A stretch of 16,411 nt of DNA from TMED8 sp038125725 (GTDB lineage Bacteria > Pseudomonadota > Alphaproteobacteria > Rhodospirillales > Casp-alpha2). Positions 13,594-16,411 of this stretch are shown one piece after another. Both the position numbers and the translations under genes were made by a program. Position 1 is the stretch's first letter; each line of letters begins with the position of its first letter. The notes under the pieces are model-generated. The model made no database searches and was not told the origin of the DNA. It saw nothing but the letters and a program-made list of their open reading frames with translations. The DNA lies in contig JAYPEK010000071.1 in NCBI GenBank assembly GCA_038125725.1, positions 1-16,411 of the forward strand, read 5' to 3'.

Positions 13594-15543
13594 TCAGTCG
13601 CCTCCCGCGGCCACCCTCCGGCCGCCAGACCGGCGGCGTTTTTCCGGTGCCGGCTGACTGCCGGCGGCGTCGCCGCTTTTGAGGAAGCTCATGCCTTCGA
13701 CAAAGAGATCCTGGAAATCCGGATGCGTCGCCAGGCCCACATGCTCGATGGAGCGCGCCAATTCGGATGCCCGCTCGCGCTCGGGCTCCGACAAGAGCGC
13801 GATCTGCGCCCCCATCAGCGCGGCGTTGCCGGCATAGGTAATCTTTTCCGTCGGCAGGTTCGGCACCAGGCGGATCTTCACCGCGCTTTCGACGTTGATA
13901 TAGTTGCCGAAACCGCCGCACATCATCAGCTCTTCGAGCTCCGCGTCGGAAACCCCCATCACCTTCTGCAGCATGGCGATGCCGGAGAAGATGGCGCTCT
14001 TGGCCAGTTGGATCTGGCGCACATCGCTCTGGGTCATGGTGATCGGCTCGTCCTTGCCGGACTGGTCCTTTTCAACCAGCGCGAACTCGATCCCGCTTGG
14101 GGTGTCGGCGAAACGCCGCTGCAGCCCCTCGGGCAGGTTTTCCCTGCCCTTGCGGATAAACCGGCCCGACGTTTCCATGACGCCGCTTTCCACCATCTTG
14201 GCGCAGGCGTCGATCAGGCCCGATCCGCAGATACCGATGGCCGGCGCATCGCCGATGATCGAGCAATGGACGTCGTCGCCGATCTCGACCTTCTCGATGG
14301 CGCCCATGGCGCCGCGCATGCCGTGACGCACCTGCGCGCCTTCCAGCGCCGGCCCGGCCGGCGCGGAGCAGGCCATCAACCGACCCTTGCGGCCCATCAC
14401 CACTTCGCCGTTGGTGCCGATATCGACCAGGGCGCGGATTTCCTCGCTCTCGTAGATGCGGGTCGCCAGCACGCAGGCCATGGTGTCGGCACCGACGAAA
14501 CCGGCAACGATGGGCAGCAGACAGACCTGGGCGTTGGGCGCCGCCTTCAGCGGCAGTTCCGTGGCGGAAACGACGATGGCCTCGTTCACCGTCGGCGCAT
14601 AGGGCGCGAGCCCGACGTAACTGACATCGATGCCCAGCAGAATGTGATGCATGCAGGTATTGCCGACGACGACCATCTTGTAGACATGGTCGGCGGAGAT
14701 GCCGGCCTCGGAGCAGGCTTCCTTGACGAAGTCGTTGATCGCGTTGAGCGCCCGGGCGCGCAGCGTCGCAAGTTTCTTTTCGTCGAACTGTGCGTAGGCG
14801 ATGCGCGACATCAAATCGCCGCCGTAGACGGCCTGCGGATTGACGCCGCCGACGTTGGCCAGGCACTCGCCGGTGGAAAGGTCGATCAGGCTGCCGACGA
14901 TCGACGTGGTGCCGATATCGAAGGCCATGCCGTAAAGCTGTTCGGTGGTGTCGCCGGCCTCCAGGTCGATGACCCGGCCGTTAAAGGTGGTCGCCGTCAG
15001 CGCGCCCCCCTTGTCGCGAAGCGCGCGCGGGATTTTGCGCATGACGTCGAGCGTCAGGCGCGTATCGACGCCTTCCGGCATGGCCGCCAGAACCTCTTCC
15101 CAGTCGGCGGTCTGGTTGTGCTCGCTGGCCGGCGCCTTGGCGCTGAGCAAGTGCTTTTCGATGCCCGACTGGATCATGAACCCAGGTGCATCGGCGGCCG
15201 AGGTTCCGGACCCGAGAATCTGGTGGCCGGATTCAGAACGCGGCGGCAGCGCCATGGCGACGCAATCCTCGATCACCTTGGTCTGGCAGGCGAGGCGGAA
15301 GTTCTCGCGCACCTCGTCGTGGCCCAACTGCACCGTGTCCTGGATGGTCGGTGGCGGCACCTCGCCCTTGACGATCTTCACCCGGCACGAACGGCAGCGG
15401 CCGCGCGCGCCGCAGGTCGCCTCCATGGCGATGCCGGCAGCGTGCGCCGCATCCAGCAACGTCTTGCCGTCCTCGACCTTGGCCCGGCGCTCCGCGCCCT
15501 CCTTGTCGGGGTCGACGAACGTGACCGAAAAGCTTTCCGCCAT
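13594..15543 (-). CDS. Corrinoid-reactivation protein, [2Fe-2S] ferredoxin + ASKHA ATPase (RACo type)
   Basis: A 649-residue protein. The N-terminal plant-type [2Fe-2S] domain has Cys44-x5-Cys50-x2-Cys53 and Cys86. A linker and middle domain (about 100-200) lead to a C-terminal actin-like ASKHA domain (DUF4445) with FDIGTTS (208-214), VVGNTCMH (292-299), VDIGTNGE (373-380), SAPAGPALEG (393-402) and CGSGLIDA further on. Family members reductively return inactive Co(II) corrinoid to Co(I) using ATP. It follows the corrinoid protein by 27 bp and precedes the CobW gene by one base, so it is part of the methyltransferase operon and may serve both corrinoid proteins in the window. The last 30 or so residues are a basic Arg/Gly/Ala tail not typical of the family core. 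An AGGAAAGG ribosome site precedes the ATG. Confidence 0.92.
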   Translation of the reverse strand: MAESFSVTFVDPDKEGAERRAKVEDGKTLLDAAHAAGIAMEATCGARGRCRSCRVKIVKGEVPPPTIQDTVQLGHDEVRENFRLACQTKVIEDCVAMALPPRSESGHQILGSGTSAADAPGFMIQSGIEKHLLSAKAPASEHNQTADWEEVLAAMPEGVDTRLTLDVMRKIPRALRDKGGALTATTFNGRVIDLEAGDTTEQLYGMAFDIGTTSIVGSLIDLSTGECLANVGGVNPQAVYGGDLMSRIAYAQFDEKKLATLRARALNAINDFVKEACSEAGISADHVYKMVVVGNTCMHHILLGIDVSYVGLAPYAPTVNEAIVVSATELPLKAAPNAQVCLLPIVAGFVGADTMACVLATRIYESEEIRALVDIGTNGEVVMGRKGRLMACSAPAGPALEGAQVRHGMRGAMGAIEKVEIGDDVHCSIIGDAPAIGICGSGLIDACAKMVESGVMETSGRFIRKGRENLPEGLQRRFADTPSGIEFALVEKDQSGKDEPITMTQSDVRQIQLAKSAIFSGIAMLQKVMGVSDAELEELMMCGGFGNYINVESAVKIRLVPNLPTEKITYAGNAALMGAQIALLSEPERERASELARSIEHVGLATHPDFQDLFVEGMSFLKSGDAAGSQPAPEKRRRSGGRRVAAGGD

Positions 15544-15570
15544 ACTATACCTTTCCTAGACCTTGCCGTT

Positions 15571-16281
15571 TCAGGCCCAAGCGACCCGGTCGCCTTTCTT
15601 CACCAGCTCCAGCGCCTTGCGCACGGCCTGAACCGCGTCCCGGCCCCAGCCGTCGGCGCCGCATTCCTCGGCCCACTCGGGCGAGGTCGGTGCGCCGCCA
15701 ATGAGGATATGCACCTTGTCACGGTGTCCTGCTTTCTCGAATTCGTCGATGGTGACTTTCTGATAATACACCGTCGTCGACAAAAGCGCCGAGAACCCGA
15801 CAAGGTCGGCCTTCTCCTCAACCGCGGTCTCGATGAACTTATCGGGGTGAACGTCGGTGCCCAGGTTGATGACGTTGAACCCGGCGTTCTCCAGCATGAT
15901 GGTTACGATCGACTGGCCGATATCGTGCATGTCGCCAAGCACCGTACCCATGACGAAAGTGCCGACCGGCTTTTCCGCCTGCGCTGCGAGAAGCGGCCGG
16001 ATCAGCGCCAGGCCAGCCTTCATGGCACGGGCCGTGATCAGCATCTCGGGGATGAAGATCACCTGGGCGCTGAAGCGGTCGGCCTGCAAGTTGAAGCCGG
16101 GGAACAGGCCGTCATCAAGAATGACGCGCGGGTCGATACCGGCGTCGATGGCTTCCTGCACGCGGGAATCGGCGTAGCCGTGATCGCCTTCCTCCACCGC
16201 ATCCCAAAGCGTTTCCCATTCCCACCCATCAGGTGCGCGTTCTTCCCACCCCTCGGGGATGACCAATACCGGATCTTCCAT
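15571..16281 (-). CDS. Corrinoid (B12-binding) methyl-carrier protein
   Basis: A 236-residue corrinoid protein. A helical cap lies at about residues 22-100 and the cobalamin Rossmann domain at about 105-232. The base-off signature is Asp117-x-His119-x2-Gly122 (GDMHDIG), with His119 as the lower axial ligand; SALLST (164-169) and the GGAP block near 195 complete the B12 site. The start is set by AAGGAGG nine bases before the ATG at 16281; an ATG at 16305 would include that ribosome site in the coding region and has none of its own. The N-terminus has an unusual 20-residue acidic, Trp-rich lead (PEGWEERAPDGWEWE). It lies 29 bp after a URO-D methyltransferase and 27 bp before the reactivation protein, so it is the methyl carrier of that set. 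Confidence 0.92.
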   Translation of the reverse strand: MEDPVLVIPEGWEERAPDGWEWETLWDAVEEGDHGYADSRVQEAIDAGIDPRVILDDGLFPGFNLQADRFSAQVIFIPEMLITARAMKAGLALIRPLLAAQAEKPVGTFVMGTVLGDMHDIGQSIVTIMLENAGFNVINLGTDVHPDKFIETAVEEKADLVGFSALLSTTVYYQKVTIDEFEKAGHRDKVHILIGGAPTSPEWAEECGADGWGRDAVQAVRKALELVKKGDRVAWA

Positions 16282-16290
16282 TTGCGTTAG

Positions 16291-16297
16291 CCTCCTT
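16291..16297 (-). promoter_or_regulatory. Ribosome binding site deciding the corrinoid-protein start
   Basis: A full AAGGAGG on the minus strand, nine bases before the ATG at 16281. It lies inside the frame that would begin at 16305, which argues against that longer start. Confidence 0.8.
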
Positions 16298-16310
16298 GTC
16301 GCCACGCCGC

Positions 16311-16411
16311 TCAGTCGAGCGGATATTTTCCGTAGTTGCCGAACTCGCGCTGCGCCTCGAGCATGGCGAAGATGTTCTGGATCGGCACGTCGGCCAGAAT
16401 GTAGTGCGACG
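16311..16411 (-). CDS. URO-D-family corrinoid methyltransferase, C-terminal end
   Basis: The last 32 codons and the TGA of a gene that starts beyond the window. The visible residues read SHYILADVPIQNIFAML and then EAQREFGNYGKYPLD. This matches the C-terminal block of URO-D-family methyltransferases and aligns with SSHRLEHDVPVENTLAMI in the full-length protein at 358-1716. Like that protein it has Ser-His rather than a cysteine in this position. It is 29 bp upstream of the corrinoid protein and evidently in the same operon, giving a second methyltransferase/corrinoid pair. The small part seen gives no clue to substrate. Confidence 0.8.
   Translation of the reverse strand, partial: SHYILADVPIQNIFAMLEAQREFGNYGKYPLD

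Noticed and set aside
13306..16290. A very long open frame (994 codons) on the plus strand
   Set aside because: It is antisense to the CobW-type GTPase, the corrinoid-reactivation protein and the corrinoid protein, all of which show clear family motifs. It has no recognisable domain and comes from GC-rich third positions on the opposite strand.

Overview
The window is GC-rich DNA, most likely from an alphaproteobacterium. That placement is tentative and rests on codon use, the alphaproteobacterial-type Rieske subunit and the overall gene style. It encodes a corrinoid-dependent C1 (methyl-transfer) gene neighbourhood with a complete arsenite-oxidase-type operon inside it. Every recognisable gene but one is on the minus strand, so transcription runs from high to low coordinates.

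Right block (16411 to 10849, minus): the C-terminal end of one URO-D-family methyltransferase, a B12-binding corrinoid protein, a ferredoxin/ASKHA corrinoid-reactivation protein (RACo type), a CobW/COG0523 GTPase with a 16-histidine loop, and a GntR/FCD regulator. Spacing is very tight, with a TGA-C-ATG junction and an ATGA overlap. A methylenetetrahydrofolate reductase (metF) follows, with its own candidate promoter. This is the logic of a methylotrophic corrinoid pathway: methyl donor to Co(I)-corrinoid, to methyl-tetrahydrofolate, to methylene-tetrahydrofolate, with a repair protein and a regulator.

Middle block (10824 to 5921, minus): a candidate sigma70-like promoter, then aioB (Tat-exported Rieske subunit), aioA (Mo catalytic subunit with all four arsenite-binding residues conserved), a secreted pentapeptide-repeat protein and an aquaglyceroporin. 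aioA overlaps the pentapeptide gene by ATGA, and one base separates that gene from the aquaporin. This looks like an arsenite uptake/efflux and oxidation operon.

Left block: an unrecognised cytoplasmic protein on the plus strand (4892-5902) converges on the aquaporin gene. A 324-bp divergent intergenic region follows. Then on the minus strand come a cytoplasmic Mo/W-bisPGD oxidoreductase of the DMSO reductase family without a Tat signal, its four-cluster ferredoxin subunit, a full-length URO-D-family methyltransferase and the N-terminal part of a second corrinoid protein, cut by the window edge.

The most interesting point is the combination. Two URO-D/corrinoid methyltransferase sets flank an arsenite oxidase plus aquaglyceroporin. 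One reading is that the region demethylates a methylated arsenical (or a similar onium or methoxy compound), sends the methyl group into folate and oxidises the released arsenite. A plain adjacency of two unrelated pathways is equally compatible with the sequence. No tRNA, rRNA, CRISPR array, insertion sequence or phage gene was seen.
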